Source of the DNA: Rhodanobacter sp. MP7CTX1
GTDB taxonomy: Bacteria; Pseudomonadota; Gammaproteobacteria; Xanthomonadales; Rhodanobacteraceae
Assembly: GCF_014205795.1 (NCBI RefSeq)
Contig: NZ_JACHCN010000016.1
Coordinates: forward strand, 39,474-103,473
Direction of reading: 5' to 3'
DNA length: 64,000 bases
In this document: one piece after another, positions 8,320 through 16,652 of the stretch
Layout of the letters: each line of letters starts with the position of its first letter
Numbering within the stretch: position 1 is the stretch's first letter
Position numbers and translations under genes: made by a program
Notes under the pieces: model-generated
What the model saw: the letters and a program-made list of their open reading frames with translations, nothing else
The model's database searches: none
Told to the model about the DNA's origin: nothing

Positions 8320-9341
8320 ACGTGCGGGGAAGACTGATTGTCGCGACCCTTGTCCTGCTGTCGGTCGACACCACGGCCATGGCGCAATCGAGGGATCGCG
8401 ACATGCAGGCGATGCCGACGTCGTCCAGCAGTGCAGCAGCACCGATGGCCGGCATGGCGATGCAGGACATGCCAGGCATGGACATGCCGCCGACGAAGCG
8501 AAAGCCCGTCAGCAAGGCTGTGCCGGTCAAGCATCCTCACCCGGCACCTGCATCGGTAAACGTGCAACCGAATGACGCCATGTCGTCACCCATCCACACC
8601 GATCCGGCCATGCCGATGCGCGCGCCGAACGACCACGTACCGCCGCCGGCACCCCGGCAGCCGTTGTCTGCGATGTCGCCCACGCAGATGGTCGACACGA
8701 TGCAGATGAATGACCAGGCCACACGCGCCATGTGGATGTTTGATCGTCTGGAGTATCGCGACGCTACCCGTGGCGAAGACAGCGCGGCATGGAATGCCGA
8801 AGGCTGGTGGGGCGATGATCTGAACAAGCTGTGGCTGAAGACCGAAGGCGAGCATGATCGCGAGGGCACCCGCGATGCGAGCGCCGATCTGCTGTGGAGT
8901 CATGCGACGTCGACATTCTGGGACTGGCAGCTGGGTGCGCGTCACGACTTTGGTCAGGGCCCGTCACGCGAGTGGGCGGCTGCGGGTGTGCAGGGACGGT
9001 CGCCGTACTGGTTTGAAATCGCGGCCACGTTCTATGCCGGTCCACAAGGTCGCACGGCAGCGCGGCTGGAAGCAGACTACGATCTGCTATTTACCCAGCG
9101 GCTGATCCTCAGTCCTGATCTGGAACTGAACTTCTATGGCAAGGACGATCCGCAACGCGACACCCGTTCTGGCCTCGCCGAGGCGGAAGCCGGCCTGCGC
9201 CTGCGCTACGAATTCAGTCGCCGCTTTGCCCCCTATGTAGGCATCGACTGGACGCGGCACTTCGGTCATTTCGACAGCCAGTCAAACGATCTGCCGGCGC
9301 GCGACACCACCTTCGTGGCGGGCGTGCGGTTCTGGTTCTGA
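8316..9341 (+). CDS. copB: Copper resistance outer-membrane protein CopB
   Basis: Outer-membrane copper-binding protein, 341 residues. The signal peptide (residues 1-24) is followed by a Met/His-rich segment (M-A-G-M-A-M-Q-D-M-P-G-M-D-M) and a second one with H-P-H-P. The C-terminal 220 residues match CopB: W-W-G-D-D-L-N-K-L-W-L-K-T-E-G-E, then alternating beta-strand sequence ending in F-V-A-G-V-R-F-W-F, the aromatic C-terminus of a beta-barrel. The ATG overlaps the copA stop (ATGA), so the two are translationally coupled. The longer open frame from 8139 lies inside copA and is not used. Confidence 0.93.
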   Translation: MNVRGRLIVATLVLLSVDTTAMAQSRDRDMQAMPTSSSSAAAPMAGMAMQDMPGMDMPPTKRKPVSKAVPVKHPHPAPASVNVQPNDAMSSPIHTDPAMPMRAPNDHVPPPAPRQPLSAMSPTQMVDTMQMNDQATRAMWMFDRLEYRDATRGEDSAAWNAEGWWGDDLNKLWLKTEGEHDREGTRDASADLLWSHATSTFWDWQLGARHDFGQGPSREWAAAGVQGRSPYWFEIAATFYAGPQGRTAARLEADYDLLFTQRLILSPDLELNFYGKDDPQRDTRSGLAEAEAGLRLRYEFSRRFAPYVGIDWTRHFGHFDSQSNDLPARDTTFVAGVRFWF

Positions 9342-9366
9342 TTTATCGCATCATCGGGAGTTACGC

Positions 9367-9969
9367 ATGAAATATTTGCTCATCGTGTTGTTGCTTGGCG
9401 TGCTGGCGGTCATCGGCTTCGTCGGGGCTGGCTGGTACAACGTGGGTGCCGACAGTCCACACTGGAAAACCACCTACACCCTGATGCAGTTCGCCCGTGA
9501 GCGCTCGGTCGCGTATCACGCAAGGGACTTGAGCGTGCCGGCTGATCTCGGCGACGAGGCAGTGATCCTCAAAGGCGCGGGGCAGTACGCGGCGATGTGC
9601 ACCGGTTGCCATCTGCAACCGGGCATGAAGGAGTCCGAGATACGACCAGGCCTGTATCCGCAGCCACCGGACCTGTCGCAGATGCGGGTTGATCCGAAGG
9701 AAGCGTTCTGGGTGATCAAGCACGGCATCAAGATGAGCGCGATGCCGGCGTGGGGCAGCAGTCACGATGACGCCACGATCTGGAGCATGGTGGCATTCCT
9801 GCAGAAATTGCCCCGACTGACGCCCGCCGAATACAAGGCCATCGTGGCGAAGGCACCACCCGATGACGACATGGAACCCATGCATGACGAACATGCCGAT
9901 CCATCGGCGACGCATGACATGTCGATGCCGGCAGCTGCAGCCAGCGCGGCCGCAACTGCCCGTCACTGA
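9367..9969 (+). CDS. Membrane-anchored mono-haem cytochrome c with Met/His-rich tail
   Basis: Cytochrome c of 200 residues in the copper operon, 25 bases after copB. One N-terminal membrane helix (residues 3-24) anchors it, facing the periplasm. The haem site is C78-T-G-C-H82, and M126 in M-S-A-M-P-A-W-G is the likely axial ligand. The last 35 residues hold a Met/His/Asp-rich stretch (D-D-D-M-E-P-M-H-D-E-H). Because it follows CopA and CopB directly, it may accept electrons from Cu(I) oxidation or use copper-loaded partners; that role is inference. Confidence 0.88.
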   Translation: MKYLLIVLLLGVLAVIGFVGAGWYNVGADSPHWKTTYTLMQFARERSVAYHARDLSVPADLGDEAVILKGAGQYAAMCTGCHLQPGMKESEIRPGLYPQPPDLSQMRVDPKEAFWVIKHGIKMSAMPAWGSSHDDATIWSMVAFLQKLPRLTPAEYKAIVAKAPPDDDMEPMHDEHADPSATHDMSMPAAAASAAATARH

Positions 9970-10030
9970 GTGATCCGGCCGCTACGTACAAAGACATGTC
10001 CTACGCATCAACCGTTTCCTACGCATCATC

Positions 10031-10284
10031 CGTTCGCCCTGAGCGTAGCGTTGCGAAATTGAAGGGCAGGTATTACGTATCCTCCGTTCGCCCTGAGCGT
10101 AGCGTTGCGAAATTGAAGGGCAGGTATTACGCATCCTCCGTTCGCCCTGAGCGTAGCGTTGCGAAATTGAAGGGCAGGTATTACGCATCCTCCGTTCGCC
10201 CTGAGCGTAGCGTTGCGAAATTGAAGGGCAGGTATTACGTATCCTCCGTTCGCCCTGAGCGTAGCGTTGCGAAGTCGAAGGGCA
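10031..10284. repeat. Five tandem 54-bp repeats derived from a REP-like element
   Basis: Five copies begin at 10031, 10085, 10139, 10193 and 10247, exactly 54 bases apart. Each starts CGTTCGCCCTGAGCGTAGCG and contains the pairing arms CGCCCT and AGGGC. Copies 1-4 share the altered GAAATTGAAGGGCAGG; copy 5 has GAAGTCGAAGGGCACG, closer to the other element at 28749. The rest of each unit (GTATTAC, G/C and ATCCTC) varies at one or two bases. The array lies between the convergent copper operon and the reductase gene. The remaining bases of the 9970-10326 interval hold no gene. Confidence 0.95.
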
Positions 10285-10326
10285 CGCGGGAAACTATTTG
10301 CGGGCCAGGTGAATAAGCACAAGGAC

Positions 10327-10968
10327 TCAGTAAGCAACCGTAATGCGCTGGCGCAACGCATCACGCTGCTCTATGCGGTCGACCAGCGCAACCGCATAAT
10401 CGGCCACCGAGATGCGGCTCTCGCCCTTGGCATCAAGCAGCAGTTGGTCGCCACCAACACGGAACTTGCCAGTGCGCTCGCCGTCCTGGAGCACGGCGGC
10501 CGGACTGATATACGTCCAATCCACGTCGGCCTTGCTGGCGCGAAAAACGTCCAGCGCCTTGGCTTGAGCCTCCGCCTCGGGTTTCCACTCAGCCGGGAAG
10601 TTCGGGTCATCAATCACCCTCACACCCGGCGCGATTTCCAGTGAGGCGGCGCCGCCCACCCACAGCAGGCGCTTCACGCCGGCCTTCGGCAGGTTGTCCA
10701 AGAGCACGCGGGCGTTGGCGGGCAAGCTGTCGGGATTGCCGTCGCGACGAGCCGACAGGCTGGCGACTACGGCGTCTGCTCCGCGCACAGCGTCAAGCCA
10801 GCTGGCGGCATGGGCGACATCACCCGTGACAACCTTCAGCGGGTCGTTGCGCTGAGCAAGACGGCTCGGGTCGCGTACGACGGCAACCACGTCGTAACCG
10901 CGTGACAGCGCTTCATCGAGAATCGCATGGCCGATGTGGCCGGTGGCACCGAACAGTGCAATTTTCAT
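10327..10968 (-). CDS. NAD(P)-binding oxidoreductase (NmrA/SDR-like atypical family)
   Basis: Rossmann-fold protein of 213 residues starting M-K-I-A-L-F-G-A-T-G-H-I-G, the G-x-x-G-x-x-G nucleotide-binding motif of atypical short-chain dehydrogenases. The next strand ends in V-V-R-D-P, where the Arg suggests NADPH. The V-V-T-G-D-V and V-V-A-S-L-S segments are also typical. Close family members are often called NAD(P)H-binding or epimerase-like proteins and their substrates are mostly unknown. The ATG at 10968 follows from the motif position; the ORF runs 50 codons further upstream without similarity. Confidence 0.85.
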   Translation of the reverse strand: MKIALFGATGHIGHAILDEALSRGYDVVAVVRDPSRLAQRNDPLKVVTGDVAHAASWLDAVRGADAVVASLSARRDGNPDSLPANARVLLDNLPKAGVKRLLWVGGAASLEIAPGVRVIDDPNFPAEWKPEAEAQAKALDVFRASKADVDWTYISPAAVLQDGERTGKFRVGGDQLLLDAKGESRISVADYAVALVDRIEQRDALRQRITVAY

Positions 10969-11083
10969 GGCAGATTTCCGAGAGATGGGCGGATGGGGCA
11001 CAGCATGCGCCGGCTCCAGAGCATCGATGATCATGCCGCTGAAAATCCACCGTAAAGCTACGACACACCGCTCTGCGGACGTA

Positions 11084-12022
11084 TCAGTCGACCATGCCGT
11101 GGCTCTCGGTCGTGCCAAGCGACTCCGGTTGTATCGGCTGCTGGTCCCGGCGATGCAGCAAAGGATGCATGAACACCGCGGCGAGGATCACCGCCACGCC
11201 AGCGTAAAACCAGCCATCCAGCTGGCGCTGTTCGTTGAGCAGCACGACCGCCAGCACGATGGCGTATACCGGCTCAAGGTTGGTCACCATCTGGGTGACG
11301 AACGCGCTTAGGTGGCGTAGTGCCACCAGCGCCAGCGTGAACGGCAGCAAGGTACAGCCGAACGACAGCGCAAGCAGCAGCAGGGTGTCATGTGTATTTG
11401 GCAGCACGAAGGCCGCGCCCGAATGGGGCAACAACGGTGCCAGCACAGTAAGAAGCGCGGTGCCGGTACCCAGTTCGATGCAGGTCACGGTCAACGGATC
11501 GCCGTGTTCCACCAGTCGCTTGTTGAGCGAGCTGAACAGCGCCACAAGCAGTGCCGACAGCACCCCTACCGCGATGCCCAGGCGCATGCCGTGTGGCACG
11601 CCGCCGACCACCATCGCGACGCCGGGCACCACCGCAATGCCGATCATCAATTCGCGTGGATCGAATCGACGGCGTGCGATCCACGGTTCGATGAAAGCCA
11701 GAAACACCGCCCCCAGCGCCATGCAGGTGGTGCCGACCGACGCATTCGACAATTTGATCGCGGCGTAGAAACTCAGCCAGTGCAGCGACACCAGCACGCC
11801 GATGCCGGCATACGCCCAGCGCAACCGCGCGGGCATCGCGAACAGTCCGCGCCATACTTTGGGCATCAACAGCAGTGCAACCACCACCAGCAACATGCGC
11901 CACCACACCAGCGGCAGTGCCGGCAGCGTGATCAGCTTGCCGAGGATCGGGGTGAAACCCCATAGCAACACGCAGAAATGGATCTGCAGGCGGGCTTTGC
12001 TGACGGGTTGCATGCGGGGCAT
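11084..12022 (-). CDS. EamA/DMT family transporter
   Basis: Ten-helix inner-membrane transporter of the drug/metabolite superfamily, 312 residues. Two EamA halves are visible: the first begins F-C-V-L-L-W-G-F-T-P-I-L-G-K, and the second ends in a repeat with L-E-P-V-Y-A-I-V-L-A near residue 260. The final 25 residues are a polar cytoplasmic tail. Many relatives export amino acids or other metabolites; the substrate here is unknown. Starts at 12022 (M-P-R-M) and 12013 (M-Q-P-V) are both possible. Confidence 0.88.
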   Translation of the reverse strand: MPRMQPVSKARLQIHFCVLLWGFTPILGKLITLPALPLVWWRMLLVVVALLLMPKVWRGLFAMPARLRWAYAGIGVLVSLHWLSFYAAIKLSNASVGTTCMALGAVFLAFIEPWIARRRFDPRELMIGIAVVPGVAMVVGGVPHGMRLGIAVGVLSALLVALFSSLNKRLVEHGDPLTVTCIELGTGTALLTVLAPLLPHSGAAFVLPNTHDTLLLLALSFGCTLLPFTLALVALRHLSAFVTQMVTNLEPVYAIVLAVVLLNEQRQLDGWFYAGVAVILAAVFMHPLLHRRDQQPIQPESLGTTESHGMVD

Positions 12023-12140
12023 CGGTTGGGGGCGTGACCCGCATTCTAGCTGGCGCGACGGGCGAACCCGCCTATCGCCGGCCATTCGGCCGCTCCCACC
12101 GTGGGTCCGTGTGCCCCGCGCAACGTTTTCAACGTGGGTC

Positions 12141-12177
12141 GCCTGATGGTGCGCCCGGGCTGGGCGCACCATCAGGC
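12141..12177 (-). terminator. Perfect 16-bp hairpin 3' of the His-rich gene
   Basis: GCCTGATGGTGCGCCC at 12141-12156 pairs perfectly with 12162-12177 across a 5-base loop. It begins six bases after the stop codon of the His-rich gene. No run of T follows on the minus strand, so it is not a classic intrinsic terminator, but a stem this strong probably ends or stabilises the transcript. Confidence 0.6.
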
Positions 12178-12183
12178 GGTCGA

Positions 12184-12402
12184 TCAATGAACGTCGTGGG
12201 TGTGCGCGTGCTTCTTGGCGGCGTGCTCGGCGTGTTCGATCGCGTGCAGCTTGTGGCCATGTGCCAGGTGAGCGTGATGGCTCGCCTTTTCGTGCTGGCC
12301 GGCTTCCGCGTGCTTGGCGGCTTCGCGGTGATGGCGGGCGGCCTCGTCGAGGTGCTTGGCCGCTTCATGATGGTGATGATGAATTTCGTGCTGGTCGCTC
12401 AT
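12184..12402 (-). CDS. Histidine-rich small protein
   Basis: A 72-residue protein, about one quarter histidine, with the rest mostly Ala, Glu and Lys. The N-terminus contains H-E-I-H-H-H-H-H. The remainder is A-A-K-H/A-A-R-H heptad-like repeats that should form an amphipathic helix, with a final H-A-H-T-H-D-V-H. There is no signal peptide or Cys, so a cytoplasmic metal-binding (Ni, Zn or Cu) or storage role is plausible but not shown. I set the start at M-S-D-Q-H-E because AAGGAGC lies 7 bases before that ATG. It sits between two perfect hairpins. Confidence 0.75.
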   Translation of the reverse strand: MSDQHEIHHHHHEAAKHLDEAARHHREAAKHAEAGQHEKASHHAHLAHGHKLHAIEHAEHAAKKHAHTHDVH

Positions 12403-12417
12403 GGAAAGCTCCTTCAT

Positions 12418-12459
12418 CGTCGGTGATCTCGATCCACAGGAAGATCGAGATCACCGACG
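12418..12459 (-). promoter_or_regulatory. Perfect 16-bp hairpin directly before the His-rich gene RBS
   Basis: CGTCGGTGATCTCGAT at 12418-12433 pairs perfectly with 12444-12459 across a 10-base loop. On the minus strand it lies about 50 bases after the stop of the AsmA-like gene and ends next to the AAGGAGC ribosome binding site of the His-rich gene. It could be the AsmA terminator, although no T-run follows, or a 5'-leader structure controlling translation. There is little room for a promoter between it and the start codon. Confidence 0.55.
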
Positions 12460-12506
12460 GTAGGCGCGCGCAGTGACAGTGGTATGACCTGTCGCGCAAC
12501 CGCGGT

Positions 12507-14672
12507 CTAGTGCGCTGCGGGGCTGGCTGCCTTGCCGGCTGGCGTGGCTGACGCCGGCGCACGCATCTCATCCAGTACGGTACGGCAGGTGTTTTCGCTG
12601 GCGTCCGAATTGTGGCTGGGCGCCACCAGCGCGAGCAGGGCAGCGGCGGGAGCGGCGACCACAGCCAATGTGACTACGCCGGCACCACGCATCAGCAAGG
12701 GCCCTTTCTGCACCCCGACGTCAGGATTCTTCAGCGTGCCCCTGACATAGAGTGGCGAACGCAGCGAGAAAATGCGCACGCCCTTGGTGTGAGGCACGAC
12801 ATCGAGGTTGAGCTGTTCGTTGGCCATGTTTGCCGTGCCAGTGACATTGACGGTGGCATCCTCCGTATCGAGCACGAACAGTCTTGCGTCGAACAGGCCG
12901 TCGTTGGCCACCAGATACGACGCGGCGCAATTGATCTTCACCGTCTTGTCGCCAAACAATTTGCCGATGACGATATTGCCGACGTTGAGGCCCGCGGTTT
13001 CCAGCAGTGTCTTGCTGATCGCGCCGTCATTCATCAGCAGCTTCAACTCACCGTTGGCATGATCCAGCAAGGCCGCGATCGAGTTACCGCGCATGCCCAT
13101 GTCCGCGTTGCCGTTGATTTCGCCAAGGCTGGTCTGCATCGACTCGAACGTCGGAAACAGTTGCTTCAGCTTGAGGTGTCGCGCCTGCAGTTGCAGCTTG
13201 CCCTGCATCGGCGACGTACCGCCGTCCAGACGGACGTGACTGTTGACGGTACCACCGGCAACGCCAAAATTCAGCGGATCCAACTGGAGCAAACCGTTGC
13301 TAAGGACCAGGTGTGTGTTCAACGACTGGATGGGTAGGCGCGACCCACGCAAGATACTTGCGGCGCTGAAATTCACATCGGCATCCATTACCTGCCAGCG
13401 ATCGGTGCGGAAGGGCTCGACCGGCAGGGCCTTGTCGGTAGGTTGCGCGACGGCGTCACCGCGCTGTTGTTTCTCAGTGTTGGAATCGGCTCCGATCAGG
13501 GGTGCCAGATCATCAAATTGCAATACTTTTGATTGCACGGTGCCGCTCAGTTTTGGCCGCGCGCCGGCACTGCTGTAATCGAGATCGCCCGAGAGATCGC
13601 TGCCGCCCACCCGCCCGCGGAAATGCTGATAGCTGAATTGGCTGCCGTTGCCATGGAATTCACCTTTGAGCCGCCCTTCGGTGGCAAAGGGCGGCGTGTC
13701 GGGCAGCGTGATGCCGATGATCGGATACAGCTTGGCCATGCTGGAGCTGGCGAACCACAGCCTGAGATTGAGCGCCGCCAGGTGGGTCGGGTCGGTCAGC
13801 GTGCCGACCAGGCCAATATGGCTGTCACCGATGTGCAGCCTGGCCTGTATCGGGAACGGCAGCTCGGTCTGTTGCAGGGCCAGCACGGCACCGATCCGGC
13901 CGGTACCGCTGGCTGGCACGCCTTGATAGATGCCATCGGCCTTCCAGGCGAACTGGTAGTTCGTCTTGCTGGCGGCGGCATGGCTTTCGCTGGCGTTGTC
14001 ATTGTCTTCGGCATTGGCCACGGCCTCGCCCGCTTTCGAACCCGCAGTCTTGTCGGCCTGTGTACGTGCTTCGGCGGATTCCTGCGCCACGATCTGATCG
14101 AAGGGAATCGCCTGTTGCAGCGGTTCGACGCTGATCTTGAGGCTGATCTTGCGCAGCGCATCGTTCAGTGCGATCTGGCCCCGGTCGAAACCGACCGCGC
14201 CCAGATCAAGCGTCCATGTGGACGGCGTGCGACTTTGCGGCAAGCTGAAATCCCACGTGGCTTGTCCTTGCAAGTTGCGTTCGAGATCAATGTCAGGCTG
14301 TGTCAGCTGCATTGACGGAATGCTGATGCGATGAGCCAGCAACCCCAGCGGTGATAGCCGAAAACGCACTGCATCGAGACGCGCGAATTGCGGCTGGCTT
14401 GCCCAGGACGGATTGGCGATCTGGACATCGCGGGCAGTGAATTCGGGCCATGGCACCATGGCTGCCAGTCCGCCCACCATCGGTTCGCGCTGCCAGGTCG
14501 CGCTCAAATCGCCGTTGATCGTGAACGGGCGACCAATCGCCAGACCGATTTTTTCATCGAAGTAGGGCTTCAGCCGGTTCCAGTTGAAGTGCGTGATGAC
14601 GATGACCAGCACGACGACCAGCACCAGCAGCGTGCCCGTCATCCAGCTCAGCACCTTGCGGCTGCGTTTCAT
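12507..14672 (-). CDS. AsmA family protein
   Basis: Large envelope protein of 721 residues. One N-terminal membrane helix (about residues 8-30) is followed by the AsmA N-terminal signature F-N-W-N-R-L-K-P-Y-F and G-R-P-F-T-I-N-G-D-L. The C-terminal third has the AsmA repeats with D-V-V-P-H-T-K-G and P-L-Y-V-R-G-T-L-K-N-P-D-V-G. AsmA-like proteins belong to the same broad group as TamB/YhdP, thought to bridge the periplasm and carry phospholipid, and affect outer-membrane assembly. The ATG at 14672 follows GGAAG; a longer start at 14699 is possible. Confidence 0.88.
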   Translation of the reverse strand: MKRSRKVLSWMTGTLLVLVVVLVIVITHFNWNRLKPYFDEKIGLAIGRPFTINGDLSATWQREPMVGGLAAMVPWPEFTARDVQIANPSWASQPQFARLDAVRFRLSPLGLLAHRISIPSMQLTQPDIDLERNLQGQATWDFSLPQSRTPSTWTLDLGAVGFDRGQIALNDALRKISLKISVEPLQQAIPFDQIVAQESAEARTQADKTAGSKAGEAVANAEDNDNASESHAAASKTNYQFAWKADGIYQGVPASGTGRIGAVLALQQTELPFPIQARLHIGDSHIGLVGTLTDPTHLAALNLRLWFASSSMAKLYPIIGITLPDTPPFATEGRLKGEFHGNGSQFSYQHFRGRVGGSDLSGDLDYSSAGARPKLSGTVQSKVLQFDDLAPLIGADSNTEKQQRGDAVAQPTDKALPVEPFRTDRWQVMDADVNFSAASILRGSRLPIQSLNTHLVLSNGLLQLDPLNFGVAGGTVNSHVRLDGGTSPMQGKLQLQARHLKLKQLFPTFESMQTSLGEINGNADMGMRGNSIAALLDHANGELKLLMNDGAISKTLLETAGLNVGNIVIGKLFGDKTVKINCAASYLVANDGLFDARLFVLDTEDATVNVTGTANMANEQLNLDVVPHTKGVRIFSLRSPLYVRGTLKNPDVGVQKGPLLMRGAGVVTLAVVAAPAAALLALVAPSHNSDASENTCRTVLDEMRAPASATPAGKAASPAAH

Positions 14673-14809
14673 TGGTTGCTTCCGTGTATCGCCCTGCATG
14701 GGCGATCCCATGGCAGCAGTGATAACCAAGTCGACGGCAAGGTTATGTGTGCAAGTGCCCCGTCGGCCCGGGGAAACGTCCTGCTATCGCGCTGCCAGCG
14801 GCTGTTGCG

Positions 14810-15397
14810 CTATGCCGCGACGCGTTCGCGCTGGCGACGACCGATGCGGTAGACCGCGGCAGGCGGCAGGTTGAACAACACGCTGCCGATGCGCTCTGCC
14901 ACGAGATCCAGGCGTTCCAGCAAATGGCGTGGCAACGGGCAGCGTGGGCCATAGGTGAACTGATAGAACGCCCCATCGGCGTGCAATTGCCGTTCGAACA
15001 CGCCCTGGATGATCGCGGCGACCTGGGTGGCCGGCATCGACAGCAAGGGCAGGCCGCTGACCACCGCACTGGCCCGCTCCTCGCCGAATATCGGCAAAGC
15101 GTCACCGAGCCGCGCCGCATCCATGCTTAGCACGTGGGCGCCTGGATAGCGCCGGGCGAGCGCATTGGCGAAGACAGGGTCTGCTTCGATCAGCGCCAGA
15201 CGATGGGTCGGTACGCCGCGGGCGAGCAGGGCACGGGTAAACACGCCGGTGCCGGGGCCCAGCTCGATCACCGGGCCGTCGAGATGGTTGACGTGGGTCG
15301 TCATCAACCGCGCCAGCGATGACCCTGACGGAGCCAGCGCGCCGATGCTGCGTGGAGCTCGCAGCCACGCGCGCAAAAATGTCAGAGTGTCGCTCAC
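14810..15397 (-). CDS. Class I SAM-dependent methyltransferase (phospholipid N-methyltransferase-like)
   Basis: Methyltransferase of 195 residues with the SAM-binding motif I-E-L-G-P-G-T-G-V-F-T near residue 45 and the acidic second motif A-L-I-E-A-D-P. The N-terminal stretch with S-I-G-A-L-A-P-S-G-S-S-L-A is characteristic of the PmtA/KsgA-like group often annotated as phospholipid N-methyltransferase. The post-motif G-L-P-L-L-S-M is also typical of PmtA relatives. The lipid substrate is inferred from the family. It lies about 130 bases from the cyclophilin-like gene and 138 bases from the AsmA-like gene, all on the same strand. Confidence 0.82.
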   Translation of the reverse strand: MSDTLTFLRAWLRAPRSIGALAPSGSSLARLMTTHVNHLDGPVIELGPGTGVFTRALLARGVPTHRLALIEADPVFANALARRYPGAHVLSMDAARLGDALPIFGEERASAVVSGLPLLSMPATQVAAIIQGVFERQLHADGAFYQFTYGPRCPLPRHLLERLDLVAERIGSVLFNLPPAAVYRIGRRQRERVAA

Positions 15398-15529
15398 GGC
15401 ATCAAGACTTCCGGGGGTGATGGTTACGCGTGCAGGCGGCCGATTTCCAGGCCCACCAAGCGCACAAATTAACCGACAAGGCTGAACACAATGTTTTCAC
15501 GGGAGATCCGGCAGCAGCAACGGCAGACG

Positions 15530-16477
15530 TCAAGGCTTGGTTGACGCCGCGGTTTGGGCTGCGCGCATCGGTACGTCGATGCCGCACAGGTCGACCTTGC
15601 CGGCAGGTGTGGTGTAGAACGCGTCGCGGCGATTGCGCTTCGCCTCGATCAAGGCGGTGAACGTGGCGCTGTCGGTACGCAGCACTTCGATCGAGGGTCG
15701 TTGCGCCGCGGGCAGATCGGCGGCCAGGCGCACGGACTGGATGGCGGTTCGCTGAGCAGGATGGGTATAGAAGCCCATGGGTGCGGGACCACGGGGCAGG
15801 CCCGACAGCAGCGGCATGCCTTCAAGCACGCGGCCGACCACCGCCAGATTGCGGTCCAATCGGCGTGGGGCCTGGCCGATCACCGCATACAACTCACTGC
15901 CGCTGCCGGTTTCCGGGCCGTTATCGCGCCCGACACCAACCATGCCGTAACAGTGGGTCAGCCATTCCTGCCCGCTGGCCGGATCGCGCGCCACCGGAAA
16001 ACCTTTGGAAAAACCGACTTCAGGTGCGTAGACGTCGCCATCGGGCAGGGCCGTCCACGGCAGTTTCAGATCGATTGGGCGGGTGAATTCCGGTGCCACG
16101 GTGCTGCTGGCCTTGCCCAGCGGTCGGATCCTGGCCGGGTCGCTACCGTCGTTGCCAGCCGGATCACCCCACTGGGTCACGAAGTTGTCCTGCACCCGCT
16201 CGATCGCCAGACCATCGAAATAGTGCTCGCGTACCAGCGTGCGGATATTTGCCGCATGTAGCGGGGCAAAGTCTGGCGCCAGTTCGATCAGTACCCGTCC
16301 GCTGGACAATTGCATGACCAGCAGATTGTTTGGGTCGGGCTGGCGCCATTCGGCAGCGCTGGACTTGGTCAGCAGCTCCTGCGACGTCGGCGTGGGCTTG
16401 CCCTGATCGGCGAGCGCGGGCAACGCAAACAGGCTGGTCAGCACGAGGGCGGCGACGAGGTGACGGCAGCGCAGCAT
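15530..16477 (-). CDS. Exported peptidyl-prolyl isomerase, cyclophilin family
   Basis: Periplasmic cyclophilin-type protein of 315 residues. The signal peptide ends L-P-A-L-A-D, and the domain starts with L-V-M-Q-L-S-S-G-R-V-L-I-E-L-A-P. It contains the cyclophilin F-D-G-L-A-I-E-R-V and F-V-T-Q-W-G-D motifs, and G-M-V-G-V-G-R-D. It is longer than the usual 165-190 residues because of an insertion rich in Pro and Asp in the middle and a C-terminal extension of about 60 residues. AGGGGGAA lies just before the ATG at 16477. Confidence 0.85.
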   Translation of the reverse strand: MLRCRHLVAALVLTSLFALPALADQGKPTPTSQELLTKSSAAEWRQPDPNNLLVMQLSSGRVLIELAPDFAPLHAANIRTLVREHYFDGLAIERVQDNFVTQWGDPAGNDGSDPARIRPLGKASSTVAPEFTRPIDLKLPWTALPDGDVYAPEVGFSKGFPVARDPASGQEWLTHCYGMVGVGRDNGPETGSGSELYAVIGQAPRRLDRNLAVVGRVLEGMPLLSGLPRGPAPMGFYTHPAQRTAIQSVRLAADLPAAQRPSIEVLRTDSATFTALIEAKRNRRDAFYTTPAGKVDLCGIDVPMRAAQTAASTKP

Positions 16478-16652
16478 GGAGTTCCCCCTGGGACAACTGA
16501 TCGGCAGAACCCGCAACTTAGCAGAGCCGGGAGTGCGGCAGCTGCGAAGTAGCGAGGAATTTACGCAGTCCGGAACTTTGCATATAGCTCCTTTACGGCC
16601 CCCGGTACCAACATGACCCATCCGCTTTGTCTACCGACATGGGTGTGCCGTT

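Noticed and set aside
10031..10284. Possible CRISPR array
   Set aside because: The whole 54-bp unit is repeated with no variable spacers, and no cas gene is near; the unit is a REP-like element.
12612..13337. Long plus-strand ORF opposite the AsmA-like gene
   Set aside because: It is a shadow of a conserved gene, rich in His, Gln and Arg as expected from antisense of GC-rich coding DNA.
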